DNA of 64,000 nucleotides, from assembly GCF_043290135.1 (NCBI RefSeq), contig NC_134705.1:96737239-96801238 (forward strand). Reading direction: 5' to 3'. Source of the DNA: Rhipicephalus microplus. Its lineage: Eukaryota; Arthropoda; Arachnida; Ixodida; Ixodidae. Every line of letters begins with the position of its first letter. The first letter of the stretch is position 1. Below the pieces are notes generated by a model that saw nothing but the letters and a program-made list of their open reading frames with translations, had not been told where the DNA came from and made no database searches. The translations under genes were made by a program, and so were the position numbers. Below, piece by piece: positions 22,777-37,822 of the stretch.

Positions 22777-23758
22777 GTACACCCAATGCTAAACACCGGG
22801 GCCACACGTTGCAGCTATCACTGGTTAACCAATTGTACCGAGCGTTTGGGCGGTGATTTTCTTTTTCTCTAGTTTGATTCTGTTGGTCCTTCTCCAACAT
22901 CCCATAAAGCGTTCTGCACGTTGTAGTTTTGTCGTGACTGGGAGCGGGGAAGTTCCCTTAGTATGACCTCCATTGGCTTTGCACTGCTGCTGCGATCCGT
23001 CCACGCAACGATCTCGTGTGACGCCGCGTCACGATGACGTCATGATTCGACGTCATTGCCGGGACAACGTCCCGCGGGTTTCTTGCGGGACCTTACGAGC
23101 CGTTATATCTTGTAAGACCTCGCACGGGTCTCGCGGATGGGATTGCCACCGTAACCACCCAACGCTTGCTCCTGACCAGACGATATCGCCGGTGAAAGTG
23201 TTTATGTCCTTGAAGAGGCGACGAACATCTTCGTGATGCATGGGTGATGTAAGAAGAGTCACGTGCTGTAAACATGTGGGGGGCCTGGTCTTTCACTTCT
23301 TGAGCATAACTACATAGCCGTCACGCGCGCCAATGTGGTTAGCGCTTTCCTCATGTTTTTCCTCGTCGCGGTTAAATAGAAGCTAACGGCCACCGGTGAG
23401 AAGAGAAACAATGAGCGCTCGTCGCCCGACCTTGCTTTCCGGCACACCTGAGAGCGTGGCTAGAATTTTCGCTCCACTTCCTTCCTGCTACTGGAGCGCT
23501 TATACCTGTATGCTGGCTGTGCCGGCTGGTTGACTGCGCACGCGCGATGGAAAGACGGAGAGTGGTGGGGGTGACTGACCTTGCACGGAAAATGGTACAC
23601 GCTCTGCGTGAATGCATGTGTGTGCATTTGTAGATATAATTTTTGCGTATGTGTAATCACTCTTTGTGCCTTGGTTACCACGCGACACCTGGGGAGTAGC
23701 AAGCCAGGCAACCAACTAGGCTAAGGCATCCAGAGTTACCATTGCAATTTTTACAATT
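22777..23758. other. No gene established; one unassigned minus-strand frame
   Basis: A minus-strand frame from ATG to TGA (about 23061-23243) reads MHHEDVRRLFKDINTFTGDI and onward with balanced codon use. It contains a possible internal exon bounded by 'ctggtcag' and 'gtaagg'. I cannot assign it to a family and would not call it a gene on this evidence. Confidence 0.25.
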
Positions 23759-25528
<1,770 letters not shown>

Positions 25529-25915
25529 ATCCACCACGGTTGTCTACAGGTTACAGTACTCGACGGCAGACCCGCCGGTCGTGGGATCGAATCCCGGCCG
25601 CGGCGCCCGCACTTTCGATGTAGGCGAAAAAAGCTCGAGGCCCGCGTGCTGTAGGTGCACGTTAAGAAAACCAATGTGATCCAAATTTTCAAAGCCGTTC
25701 ACTACTGCGTCTGTTATAATCATGTCGTGGTTTCAAATCCCAGCTACGGCAGCTGCATTTTCGATGGAGGCGAAGATGCTGTAGGCCCGTGTGCTCAGAT
25801 GTGAGTGCACGTTAAAGAACCACCAAGTGGTCGAAATTTCCGGAACCATCTACTACAGCATCTCTCATAATCATGTGGTGGTTTTGGGACGTTAAAGCCC
25901 GCATATGAATCGATC
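25529..25915 (+). mobile_element. Dimeric tRNA-derived SINE (head-to-tail fusion)
   Basis: The first monomer (25529 to about 25733) is a complete forward copy with tRNA-like head, B box ('gggatcgaatccc') and body, ending inside 'catgtcgtggttt'. The second (about 25729-25915) begins at its own B box ('ggtttcaaatccc'), lacks the A-box half of the head, and runs to the normal 'gttttgggacgttaaa' tail. The two share the junction word GGTTT, which occurs naturally in the tail of one and at the B box of the other. Confidence 0.8.
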
Positions 25916-26224
25916 GAGGGCTAAGTTATGCCACAGAAAAAGTTCGTGGATGGCAGGGTATTAAAAAAAAACTGTGATTTGCCATCTCTAGTTCGTGCAA
26001 AAACATGCGGACAGCTAGCAAACGGGCAGCTGCCTGCAAACGGCAGGTACTGACTTAGCGAAGTAGAAAGATCACTCCGCTCTGCTGCGGGGTTCCGTTA
26101 TTTCTCTACTCGAGAAGTTGCACAGTGTTGTTTTTTCCTTCGCGACCTTGTGACGGAGACCGCCACGTTGTCGTCTGATGTCTCGCGTCTGCGTCACGCC
26201 GGTTCTACGCTTGATACACGTACG

Positions 26225-26590
26225 TATTGTTTCCTATAGATACGCCAGAGAAAACTTCGGCACTGGCGTCAGTGGGGGCGGCAACGCAGCATGAAAACGA
26301 TGAGTAGCACACGGATTTGTCTAAACTTCGTACTTGGTACGGCTCCGTGTGGCCCGCAATCGGTTTGTAGCAAAATAAAAAAAGTCTGGAAATATTCAGC
26401 AGTTTCACATCACTAACTGAATCTTCCAAGCTCACTGATTCAAATCGGCTCAGGGGGTTCCTAATGGTCCGTTCTTTTACCCGAAATAAACCAGTATACA
26501 GCAATGAAGACTGCCACAAGTACCTTCGAAGCAGGCAAGCGCGAAGACAAGACAAACCCGTCTAACACTCATCATTCCCACGGCCTGACC
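26225..26590. mobile_element. MITE-like repeat, CTAGAGGG family
   Basis: 'cacacggatttgtctaaac' and 'cttcgtacttgg' near the left, 'gccacaagtaccttcgaagc' and 'catcattcccacggc' near the right, as in the other copies. Both termini are eroded. Confidence 0.5.
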
Positions 26591-27108
26591 TTAGTTTTCG
26601 CTGTCACGAGAAGAACAAACATTTTTAGAGAAACGCAATCAGGTGCCGCCATGCGCTGCGTTTTCATGTGTACAGTTTTTTTTTTAGGACGCATAGTCTT
26701 TTTGGCTGTGCTGATTCGTGTCTCACGTAGGACGCATGTGCGTCTTGGGTTTTCTTTTCGAGTTGGGGTTCCTTTTTTTTTTTCATTTAACTGTTGCTAG
26801 TTTACAGCATGCGTGCCATGGCCGTCAATACTTCTCTTCTTCTGTGCGTATCTTTGGAGGCGACGTTCGTCGCTTTCCTTAAGATGAGATAATCGCGAGA
26901 AGAGAACGAAAAGGAATAGAAAACGTAATTTAATCACACAAAACAAAAAAAACAAAGAAGACCACATAAACACAAGATGCGCATCAGGGAAACACAGGTG
27001 CATCACTTGCACCATGGTTCATACAGCTTTCACTTGGTGTGGAACGGCCTTACATCTTTTTTTTTTAGAGACTATAGTCTTTCTTGGGGACCTTCGACGG
27101 AAAAACTT
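26591..27108. other. No gene recognised
   Basis: T-rich and A-rich runs with short open frames only. Confidence 0.4.
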
Positions 27109-27249
<141 letters not shown>

Positions 27250-28182
27250 CGCCCCAACGATACCTCAAAGGGCACCAAACGGCTAACCCCATTCGCAGCA
27301 CCCACCAATATTGCTTAATGTTTAGCGTTCATAGTTGTCAATTATCTATTAAAAGCAATTATTGCGCATATCTGAGGCGCCATAACAACACTTCGATGTT
27401 TTTATTTTGTGTCTTTCTTCACTTTTTAGCTTTGTTTGATTTGTGTGCGAAAAGGTGGACTACAATGAGTGTATGCAAAGGCGTGTGCAGTATTCTCCTT
27501 CAGGGAGATAGAATGTTTGTTGCAGCACCCTCCTAATACGACAATGTAAAAGACAGACGCTGCCCCTCCCCTAAGTTAGGTGACCATAGGAGAGCGCACT
27601 CTCCTGGCTCTCTCAAGTGCATGCCTACGAGTGTAGCTACATCAGTGACTACTGATGTTGGGTATTGGAAATGCCAGGTGGATCAGTCTTGTGCTCTCTT
27701 GCTTCGCAAGTACTCGCCCCTACTGATTACAAGATACACTGAAATATACCTAAGTGACAGCAAAAGTATACTCCTCTGTTGGAGTATGCCAAAGTACTCT
27801 GAAAAGTATTTGAGGTAAAGTAACTTTATAATAACTCGAGCATTTAAGGCATGTGCAAATGTACTTTAAGCCGCATCCTGCCCTCCTCCTTCTCCCGCAC
27901 TTCATGATAACAAAACCTGGCATACAGCGACTAGTGTTATGAATTTTTGGTTACGTCACTGCAGGCAACTACCACGGAGGGTGCAGTTGAGACCATTGTC
28001 TCTGTCGCTGCTCCGGGAATGTGGTAAAGCCCTCGAAAGAGCTGTCACGTGAAGGTAAAGTACATTTCAGAGCGTACATGCTTGTAAAGCCACAAAACAT
28101 GCCCGGATGGGGCGAAGCGTGCGTAAGTCACATATTGAATGTTAGGTCATCTAGGGCTGTTTTGTAATGAAGAGTGCCAGCA
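27250..28182. other. No gene recognised
   Basis: Short frames only. Repeated agtatactc/agtactc words at 27705-27830 suggest a decayed repeat. Confidence 0.35.
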
Positions 28183-28449
28183 CTGGAGTAAACTCTGATT
28201 GATTGATGTGTGGGGTTTAACGTCCAAAACCACCATATGATTATGAGAGACGCCGTTGTGGAGGGCTCCGGAAATTTCGACTACCTGGGGTTCTTTAACG
28301 TGCACCCAAATCTGAGCCCACGGGCCTACAACATTTCCGCCTCCATCGGAAATGCAGCCGCCGCAACCGGGATACGAACCCGCGACCGGCGGGTCAGCAG
28401 CCGAGTACCTTAGCCAATAGACCACCGCGGCGGCGCTGGAGTGAACTCT
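28183..28449 (-). mobile_element. tRNA-derived SINE with target-site duplication
   Basis: Nearly consensus copy (28197-28435), reverse orientation. The flanking duplication is 'ctggagtaaactct' (28183-28196) and 'ctggagtgaactct' (28436-28449), one mismatch. The tail shows 'tgattgattga'. The head has the B box 'gttcgtatccc' (minus strand) and an A-box region at 28405-28430. Confidence 0.93.
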
Positions 28450-29384
28450 AGTTGTACTAGAGCAATCACTTTGAAATACGGCTTCCCCCTGAGAAGATTT
28501 CGGTAGTTGATGGAATATTTTATTTTACATTCGTGGACGCTGACATTTCGGGATGTTACATGAACGCTTGATCTCTGTTTCATAGCAGCACATGAAATCA
28601 ACAGATTCCCGAAAAGCCAAATGCGTCCGTGCAGTTGTTTTCACTCCTTATGAGGCGACTGCGGTACCGTTCGCGCTGTTTTCACGGATACGAGATGGCG
28701 AGCTTAACAGTTCAGCATGCCGGTACCTAAATGGATCTGTCAGACCAGTCCTTGAAATATGTACGCAAAGGCAAACAAATACACAACAGAGAAAGATGAC
28801 ACGAGGCGAAAGGAAGCCGCCTACAAATGCCACGGAGTGGGGCACAATGCCCGTGTACTCTTTCGGGAAGAAGAAAATAGACCGAAGAATCAGAAATGGG
28901 AGGAAATAAGCAGAAACAAAATGACAGGCGTGCTCGCAATGTGCAGCACAGTCACAGCGAAAGCTGGGAGAGCGGCCTTTCAGAGCATTTTCCGAACACT
29001 ATTTGGGTAACTGATATAAGCGCACTTGCAAGGTACCCACTACGCCACAAATCCTCATAACTTTTGTGTTGTAGGGAGGCATTCACTAGCCATGATTCGT
29101 CATCCTTAGAGGAAGCGCGGTACCCGGTACACACTTGCAAAGAATTTCGTGCAATTTTTTTTTATGTTGTGGCTGGCGACGATGAAGAATTATGCATGAA
29201 GCTTATTCAGTAATGAGTTGGAACATTTGACGACAAACTCGGTACCCAGTTCGCATTGGTTGACTCCTGATTGTTCCTTGGATGTTCTAGTAATGATATT
29301 TATAATATTACCCACATTAACGTGATTCCTTTCTCAACATGAAGCCTGTCAAGGGTCAGTAATTCGCAACGGAGTTCGAATCAC
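28450..29384. other. No gene recognised
   Basis: Open frames on the plus strand (28592-28909) are Lys/Arg-rich without a known domain. Confidence 0.35.
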
Positions 29385-29460
29385 TGGCGTGGCCCAGTGG
29401 TAGAACACTGGGCTGGCACACAAGGGACCCGAATTTGAATCCCGTCCTGACTTTCGTGTT
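29385..29460 (+). mobile_element. tRNA-like SINE head fragment
   Basis: 'gtggcccagtggtagaac' fits a tRNA A box and D arm, and 'gaatttgaatccc' lies at B-box distance. No SINE body follows, so this may be a solo tRNA-like relic. Confidence 0.45.
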
Positions 29461-29626
29461 TACTATTTTCTAAAACTTTGTTTTTCTCATTTCGCGTGAT
29501 AGTGGTTACGGACACCAGCGGCGCCGGCGGACAACTAAGGCGCCCGTGACCCTTGTGATCTCCTTACATCTTTCGCTGTAAAAATAACAAGAATGACAGC
29601 ACAGGCTATAAAGAAGAGTAAGAACG

Positions 29627-29662
<36 letters not shown>

Positions 29663-31202
29663 AAAAAAAAATAGTTCTCTACAAAGGGAAGGTCAAGTTC
29701 CTTTCGCGAAGCGAAGATAGCGGTGCACGGTGGGCCTTGATCGAGACGAGAGGCACACGAACTCGGGCACATGTATTCGCGTAAACTCTTTCACCTTAGT
29801 CCGATCAGACTGCATTCTTTCAGTAGATATTTACACTCTCGAATCAACAATGACGCGCACGCAGTGACAAGCGCAAGAATTCTTCAAACCTATCGCACAG
29901 ATCTCTCAGCTTACAGCTCGGGCATCCGGTAACAGCTAGTGCGACCTGCGTACAACAACTCTACCTCTATCTGCAGGGACGTTAAGCGCGGAGAGTATAT
30001 GCAGATGACGCCGGCTCGTCTGCACGTGTTCGTTCCGCTTCAGCTGCTGCCGTACTTATATTTAGGAAGCGCCTACGCGAGCAGTCACTTCCTGTACTGA
30101 GCTTCCCGTTATTTTCTTTCTCGTACATGGGAACCAGCACGAGAGGGAAAGTATGCGATTGTCGCATGCGCCATCGTACAGTATGAATGCGTAGTTAACA
30201 CGTTTTCCTCAACATCGCAGGCGTAGACGAGGAAACAGCGTATGATGGTCGTTAAACCATTGTTTCGGAATGTGGTTTCTACACTTCACACGTGCCGTCA
30301 TTGTAGAGTAGGAGACACATTGAAAGAAGGGCATCGTTCTAGGTTGACTGATGTGTTGTATAGCACATAAACATTACAGGCAACGCTTAGAACTCTTTAA
30401 GAATGCGAAGGCACAACCATCGTTGAACATTCTGTTGAGCTGCTGTTGAACGTTCTGTTGATTAGAATACCTTGAGTGGCTCGTAGGTGCATTCTTTAAA
30501 ACGGTTGTGAAGTGCGCGAATTGAGGGGATGGGCCACACGAAAGAAGGCAAACAAACCCGACTTTTCGTTCACAGGCTGTTGCAGGAGTGGCCTTGCTTT
30601 TTGAAACAATGCATTCCCTCTCTTTACCTCTGAATCGCCAGAAAAGCCTGCGTCGCATGTGAGCCTCATGTTGATGCCGCCAGGCCACTGCTGCTGGCTG
30701 CCGCTCCATCCATACCCGCTTCTTCCCGATGGCAGTTACAGCGAGAGGCATTTCAAGCTGCTCTAGTCTTTCCCGCCATGGTGTACTTTCTCAGTATTTC
30801 ATTCGACTATAGGGTCTGGTCCCGGTATATACGTTCTTCATATGTTTTTTATTTTATTTTTTACTGGCGGTAAAACCGTAAAGCCGAAGTGGTTGCGCAG
30901 CTGTCATGCTCGCGTCATATGTTTTGTACATCACGTGACCTTGATACAAGAGATCTAGGGCTTAGGCTTTAGGAATGACCATGTATGACCGTCCACTCCG
31001 ATCGCATTGTACCTATAGTTGCATTTTATTTTCAATCATTTGTGTACCCGAAATAGACCACTAAATGGTATTACAATCGGTTTCCTTCGTTGCTCATTGA
31101 TGCATTTTTTTTCTGTTTGTCATCTTATGTCGTGTTAATACTTTCCAGTAGGTGAAACATTGTGCCTTCTTTGATGTGGCCGCAATATCACCATGGTGTT
31201 CG
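29461..31202. other. No gene recognised
   Basis: Includes a short (CA)n at 29627-29658. A minus-strand frame of 125 codons (30374-30751) has no recognisable domain. Confidence 0.35.
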
Positions 31203-31208
31203 TTTATT
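31203..31208 (-). other. Polyadenylation signal candidate of the unrecognised gene
   Basis: AATAAA on the minus strand, about 170 nt downstream of the stop codon at 31379-31381. Confidence 0.4.
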
Positions 31209-31378
31209 ATATGCGTCTATGGCATTGTCTATCAATTGAAAGGAAGCTTTTACAGGCTGCTTTTCGACTGTCGTGTTTTCCTTAAAAGGCACAAAGTAAA
31301 TTTAATTGAGCTAAAGATTCTGGACATGGACTGTTTGCCTGCTGAAGGGTTGTTAGAATGGCTTCCCTGTACTCGTTG

Positions 31379-31611
31379 TCACTGGGTAGGAGCGTGCCAA
31401 AAAACGTGGTTAGTGACGGCAACTATAGGCCGGAAAAACAACGAGGCCAAGTCGGGAATGAAAGGCCTAATCGCGTCGACCTTATCGTGACCGTCGTCTT
31501 TGGGTAACAGAACGTTGCAAAGCCACGAGAACGAGTACTTTGGCAGCACGGCAGGCACGCCACTAATGTACAGGATGTTCCCTGATCCGCAGTTCCTTGC
31601 TTGGTTTGTGG
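31379..31611 (-). CDS. Terminal exon of an unrecognised multi-exon gene
   Basis: On the minus strand a strong acceptor (cttgctttttag) at 31612-31613 opens a 233-nt segment. It has two bases finishing a split codon, then 76 sense codons and TGA. It reads TNQARNCGSGNILYISGVPA and onward to a C-terminus HAPTQ. By my count about 64 percent of third positions are G or C, higher than the A/T-rich surroundings. Four further segments upstream (34322, 36928, 37967, 38239) join it with consistent phases. The family is unknown to me; the protein has scattered Cys and no obvious membrane span in this part. A chance open frame remains possible. Confidence 0.42.
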
Positions 31612-32265
31612 CTAAAAAGCAAGAATGGCTAAGACATGATTTTTGGGCTTCGAATCTTGTCGTTTGATAGGCAAAAAAGAAGGACATCGCAGACAATTTG
31701 GCAGATTCCACATATACTTTGAAAGTCAATGTTGCGTGAAGCATGCGGATGAAAGTTGACTGTGTTGTAATTTTCATTGAGTGAAACAATACGATATGAC
31801 GCTAAAAATGTACAAACGTTGTACACGACACATACCTTGAACAGTCGCATATGTTTGTTGGAACCAGCGGTTTACAACTGCGTAATATGTAGATTAGCAA
31901 CACCAGAAACGGTAAGCTGATATGAAGTGCTGTTGCTCGCGAGGTTGGAAGTCCTGGACACTGCTACATAAATGAACTTCAGCATGTGGTGCCTAACTAC
32001 AATTTACATTTACCCGACGTGACGGCTGTACCATAGTAGTAGGTATGCAAAGTTTTTAAACCGGGTAGACAGCAGTGCAACCCCAATGGACGTTTTTCCA
32101 ACATTAGGGTCTATTTGAAAAGTATATAGTTATGAGATCTGGCTAGCAGAGAAGTCGCAACGAGGTTGCAACAAAAAAATGGCCGTACGGCAAGTCTGGC
32201 AAAGGCGGCCCAGGCTCTCGTGGAATCAAAGCACGGGGCTTTTCGTTATCTTCCGAAGGCGCATA
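31612..32265. other. Intron of the proposed gene; nothing else seen
   Basis: A/T-rich sequence between the terminal-exon acceptor and a SINE-like element. Confidence 0.3.
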
Positions 32266-32430
32266 CGCGTTGGTGCTCCACTACAGGTAGAATACTTCAT
32301 TGCCACGCAGAATGCTTGGGTTCGATTCCTGCTGGGACCCTGACATTTATTCCTTGCATTCGTCGGGTCGACGCTGCCGACGTCAGCTTTTTCTTAACGC
32401 TCACGCGTTAAAATTACCGATGTCGGTTCT
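32266..32430 (+). mobile_element. tRNA-derived SINE, second type
   Basis: A tRNA-like head with B box 'gggttcgattcctgc' at about 32328, followed by a body unlike the Ruka-like family ('gtcgacgctgccgacgtcag', 'cgctcacgcgttaaaatt', 'gatgtcggttctcgac'). The A-box half is diverged. No clear target duplication. Confidence 0.5.
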
Positions 32431-32574
32431 CGACATTTCTGCGTAGATTTAAACTGTCGATCACCTGTTGCACATACTCGCCCGCGGGTATGTACCACAC
32501 GTCTGGCGGAAAGGGTTTGAAGACGTATGCGATGGGATAGTAACATTATTCATTTCATGACAAGGGAGTCATAA

Positions 32575-32945
<371 letters not shown>

Positions 32946-34321
32946 GCTCGCTCGCAGCACATACATAAGTGCTGCCAACCATAAGCACGCAAGAGGATGA
33001 GGAAACGTTGCCACATTACATCGCGCCTTCCCCTGGATAGCCTCGGCAGTCAAGCACGGGCAGTTGAAGGGGTGAGAGTGTGACGCAATTAACGCCAGCG
33101 CGCAACTCAGACGTCACATTCGTAGGGGAATGTGTACACGCACGTATATACACCACACGTCCTCCAAGGCAGCGCAGGAGCGTGAACGTTCGTGACACTC
33201 GGCTGGCCTTTTTGTCTCGCTGTTCTCTGCGCTAGTTTAATTGGCGTCGCCGTCGGGGGAGAAGTCGCGCTTGGTGCTTTTATTTGTTGTTGTATTTTTG
33301 AATCCTCCTCCCCCGTTTTTTCTCTCCTTTCTGTGGCGTTTGTTTTGTCGCGCTGGATTTTGTCGCCGTGGTGACAAAAACGCGACAATACCGTCGTCTG
33401 GCCGTGAAAGAGAATTAACGTGCACGGGCTTTTCCGGCGCAGAGGGCAGGCCAAGGTTGTCTCGTAAAGCACACTAAATAGAAACAATGAACATCTTTAT
33501 ATTGTAAGTCGTGTTCTGACACGTCTAATGTCGTTAACTCCACTATCATAGCTTTACTGATGGAGAAAAAAAAACTAAGCTCAATGTCTCGTTTTTAAAT
33601 TTCGCGCCGAAATTTCCATGCGTGACGTCACGATTACGAAGTGTATATACCTTAATTTGGCGCCATCGGCTTCATGGTATTCATTCAAACTTCGTATGTT
33701 CAATCTATGCGCCACTCGGGGTATACATCACATTGTTTTCACTGATTAGCAACGACGTAGGCCTCTGTAGGCTGTCGTTATATGTGACGTCATGTGAATG
33801 GTGTGGGAATTTCGAGGGGGCGTCACCGCCCACGTTTATGCTGTGCGTGTTTTTTTTTCGAGTGTCTTATCACCACAAGCGTGGTCTTTTCGGTACCATG
33901 AAAGAGAAATTCATTAACACGAAAAAAAATCATTTTTTACTCTTGAGGCTCCCTTTAAATGAGTGCCGACACGACTGCAAAAATAATGTATCCGGATTGT
34001 TGCTCTAAATAACAACGACGGTGTCGCGAAACCTGACACGAAAATCTTGTTGTCTTGGCATGCATTAAATATATCTTTATCACCACTACCTTAAAGAATC
34101 ACTTTTAGTTTTGATATCGAGGTGATGGCCTCTCAATGACTTGTTCTAGTCGTGTGATTTCACGGAGAGACAGCAACTTGCAACGTATTTGCGGCAGATT
34201 TTTCACCTGGTCGCGGTGCATGTGTCCATTGTCGTCCAGTGATCCTGACAGCAATTTCTAGTACTTATTCTGCATTGCAGAGCACCTAGCTCGCGGACTC
34301 AGGGGAACTGTATAGACTCAC
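32946..34321. other. Intron of the proposed gene; no other gene recognised
   Basis: Contains GC-rich sequence at 33190-33280 and a possible old repeat at 33560-33990. No element ends were found. Confidence 0.3.
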
Positions 34322-34360
34322 CAGGATTATGTCCACCGCAGTGGGACTGGCCAGCAGATG
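34322..34360 (-). CDS. Candidate 39-nt exon of the unrecognised gene
   Basis: On the minus strand a pyrimidine-rich acceptor (ttttttcttccctgag) precedes exactly 39 nt, followed by a near-consensus donor (CTG|gtgagt). In the frame that joins both neighbours it starts with two bases of a split codon, reads SAGQSHCGGHNP and leaves one base over. Confidence 0.4.
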
Positions 34361-34362
34361 CT

Positions 34363-36521
34363 CAGGGAAGAAAAAATAGAAATCACGGTTAATTTTATGT
34401 ACGCCTTGTTTGACTCCGGTTTGTGGAGAACGTTGATACATCACACCAAAAAATTGAAGAGTGTTTCTTTTGCGATGTCTCAAAATCGTGTCAGTACCCC
34501 TTTATGAGGGTGACAGACACGTGAATTTGACTGCGTGGTCACGTGGAATCGTCAAGTTTACTTCTCAGGCCACGGACAGTCACTTCGTTCATCTGAAGAT
34601 TCAGTGCCGAGCTCAGGGATCCCAACTATCCGATTGCATATATCCTGTCAGGTGGGCGATTGGCACAGGTGTGTTCGCCGAGGCTACCCTACACAGAGCT
34701 GTGAATTACAGAGGAGGGGTGGCGAAATGGTTTGGGAGTTTTGCAGGCTGCATTGCTATACACCTTTTGCACCAAACGTTTCCCGGGCACCGCCATGATT
34801 GCCTTTGGGCTGTTGTAAATATGCATGCCCACCTCTCACAAAATCAAATATTTTTCTCATTTTTTTACGTTATAGCGACAATTATTTGAGAAAAGGGAAC
34901 TTTAATGGAAACTCCCTTTACATCCTAAAAAGCAGCTTGCATTGTTCGGGGTCTCTCTATTTTTTTTATTTTTTTCACAATGATAATTGTCATACAACTG
35001 TTGCGCCTTTCAATGCTTGATCGTCACGTTGCTGGACTTTCAGGACGGAGATGTAGCCAGAATTTTTTTTTAGAAAGAGGAGTGGGGGGGGGGGGGGCGA
35101 AGTTCAAATATACTAATCTATAGGTTCGTGCGTGTGCTAGTACGTGTGTGTACATACACGTGTGCACGTATATACACAAGCAAAATTGAAAAAAAAAACT
35201 GATTGTAAAATAGCCAGCGCCTAACTCTTATGATGGGAAATGAAAACAAACAAGATTATTATGATTGTTTTGAAGCACTGAGACTTGACAACGAATGCTA
35301 CTTCTTTAGAGAGCATGACTACTTAAGTTTCAAGCTTTCGATCATTTCCAAATAAAAAAGATACCAGCCATGAGCGGATGTCATGATAAAGAGGCATCCA
35401 TGTGTGCACGAGTGACGCCGCGCCGAAGTAAACAAGGCTTAGTGTATACGCGAGAGCTTCTTGCGGGCAGGATAAATTCATGCAAAAAGTAAAAATGACA
35501 GGAAACTTGCGTGGAACGCAACTGTCGCGTAAAATGCTCAAGTAGGGGGCTCGGGCAAAAGCCTTTCATTGTAAATTCCCCAAGGCTACTTCTCAACCTT
35601 CAAGCGCATAATTTCAGTTTTAACTCGCCTGCCGCGCCATTGTTTCTCGCTCGGCGACGGACCCCGCTAAGATCGTCTTGGCTTGGGTTCTTGCTTTCTT
35701 GTCAAGGGTGAAGTCTCTTGTCTTTGTTATTAATATTTTTTGAGAGCGAACAATTTAGCGAGATAGAAGTCGCCACGCTCGCTTCCTTCAACTGGCTCAT
35801 TGTGCGACGGGCCTGGGTGACCACCGACTACGCGCGCTCACTTAGCTTGTGTAATTGGATAATTTTACCCATTCCTTTATGCGCGCGCATGCACACAACA
35901 GCTCCTAGCCCAATTATTTCGAGTTCTTGGTGGAAGTGAAAAAATAACTTCGCGCTGAAATTTCACGCCCTAGTTACGTTATAAGCTTTGAGTAACGGCT
36001 TAATTCCTTCGTTAATTCTAAATAGATGCGGGAACTTCACTTAGTTTTGAAGTGACGCCCCGTTAAGTCGGGAAACAGTTGGTTAACCTATTGGTACAGA
36101 TGAACGGGTTAATCATTGTTTTGTCTGCACAACTCTTCAGCGCCGAAACGAAGCGAGAACTACGAGGACGACACACAGAATGTGCACCACGGATTTTTCT
36201 TTTTTCATTCTTCGTTCCCACGCATAACGACTCTACATCATGAACGAAACCGAACGTCTAGAATTATGTTGAAGTTCGTGCTGTTGAATTTCGCGCTAAT
36301 TGTAGCCGTATATATTAAATATTTAGTGCATTCTCTGCTACTTGAAATGTATGAATACAAAGGGGGCTAGATACGAGCTCGGAATGTTGGTACTTATATG
36401 GTCAATGCACAGCAATTTCTGTGAGAAACATGCGGAAGAAAAGAAAAGTGAGCGTCAATTACTGCCAGGCATTGATGTTGCATGTCCTATATATGAGTAG
36501 CGTCCTAATTCTTGATTTTAA
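34363..36521. other. Intron of the proposed gene; no other gene recognised
   Basis: Includes a G-run at about 35083-35097. A minus-strand frame (35323-35541) has an acceptor-like border but does not fit the phases of the proposed gene. Confidence 0.3.
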
Positions 36522-36757
36522 TAATAATAGCTGGGGTTTAAGGTCTCTAAATCACTATAGGTTTAGAGGGGAGGCTGTAGTTGAGGGCTCCAGAACTGTC
36601 TGCCGTCTAGTGTTCTTTAACATGCACCTAAATTTACGTGCTAGGGTTGTGAGCATGTCGCGTCTGTCGCAATGCGGTCGCCGTGATTTGTATTCGAACC
36701 CGCGACCTTCGGTCTAGCCGTCGAGCACTGTAATGTAACCACTACATTATCATGGCG
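36522..36757 (-). mobile_element. tRNA-derived SINE, diverged copy
   Basis: Reverse orientation. 'ctggggtttaaggtc', 'gttgagggctccagaac', 'attcgaacccgcgacc' and the head at 36710-36757 are recognisable. It lies within an intron of the proposed minus-strand gene. Confidence 0.8.
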
Positions 36758-36927
36758 AGTCCGTTTCTGTAGATAGTAGTCCTATGCTGTCTTGCCCGAA
36801 CTACAAGAATCTGCTGATAACATGTGGCAGCACACATTGTTAAACAAGGATGGCACATGACGTAAAAATATACAAGCATAATCACTCATGTTTGAATATC
36901 TTTATCTTTCGTGCTATCATGACTAAC

Positions 36928-37084
36928 CAGCGAGCCCACCGGTGGGCACTAGGTCGTTAGAATCTGGATCGATCAGCATAAGTTCTCGTTGGCACATGGT
37001 GCTGGAGGGCCTTACAAAGTCGCAATTCGCTTTTGGAATCGTTATATCATGTTCATGGAGAGGGTATGGAGTTCGCAGACAGCA
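36928..37084 (-). CDS. Candidate exon of the unrecognised gene
   Basis: A 157-nt minus-strand segment ending at a good donor (GCTG|gttagt). It reads CCLRTPYPLHEHDITIPK, then NCDFVRPSSTMCQRELMLID and ends VPTGGLA. It starts in phase 0 after 'actgcaag' (the weakest border in the model; an alternative acceptor lies about 40 nt upstream) and ends in phase 1, which fits the 39-nt exon. It is Cys-rich in its first third. Confidence 0.38.
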
Positions 37085-37550
37085 CTTGCAGTCTCTCGTG
37101 AACAGGATTGTCACAGCTGTCAATCAGATCGCGTCATCCACGTGAAGTCGTCGAAAAGCTGTGATCAGCCAGTTGGTCGTTCCGTACAAACCCAGGCAAA
37201 GGGTCAGTCAGTGTCGGCAGTACAAGACAAAACACATTCACCAACTGACAGGTTTTGCTTTATGAGCCTGGACGTCCCTAATAGACCCAGGCAACAAAAT
37301 GCACCATTGTGAAAGGCTCGGAAAAAGTTTGACCACTAGCTGTTATTTTAGGTGCACTGAGATCGAGCAGTGTACGGATCTTTATAGCATATACAAAATA
37401 AAGTCCCAGTATGGCAATAGAGTTAATTAACAGGCATGTATTTATTATCTATAAAGAATAACGACAAAAGACACGGTGTAACGAGACACATACCAATGAC
37501 TGCACAATTCGAACGAGATACGGATCGAATCTAAATAACAACGTGACTAA

Positions 37551-37822
37551 CTATGCAAAAACGAGATTGATTGATTGATATGTGGGGTTTAACGTCCCAA
37601 AACCACTATATGATTATGAGAGACGCCGTAGTGGAGGGCTCCGGAAATTTTGACCACCTGGGGTTCTTTACGTGCACCCAAATCTGAGCACACGGGCCTA
37701 CAACATTTCCGCCTCCATCGGAAATGCAGCCGCTGCAGCCGGGGTTCGAACCCGCGCCCTGCGGGTCAGCAGCCGAGTACCTTAGCCACTAGACCACTGC
37801 GGCGGGGCTATGCAAAAACGAG
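37551..37822 (-). mobile_element. tRNA-derived SINE with perfect target-site duplication
   Basis: The copy itself is 37566-37807, close to the family consensus. It is flanked by the exact 15-bp duplication 'ctatgcaaaaacgag' (37551-37565 and 37808-37822). It lies in an intron of the proposed minus-strand gene. Confidence 0.95.

Noticed and set aside
35323..35541. Possible extra exon of the unrecognised minus-strand gene (ALAYTLSLVYFGAASLVHTW)
   Set aside because: It has an acceptor-like border, but the donor is weak and the phases do not fit between the 36928 and 34322 exons.
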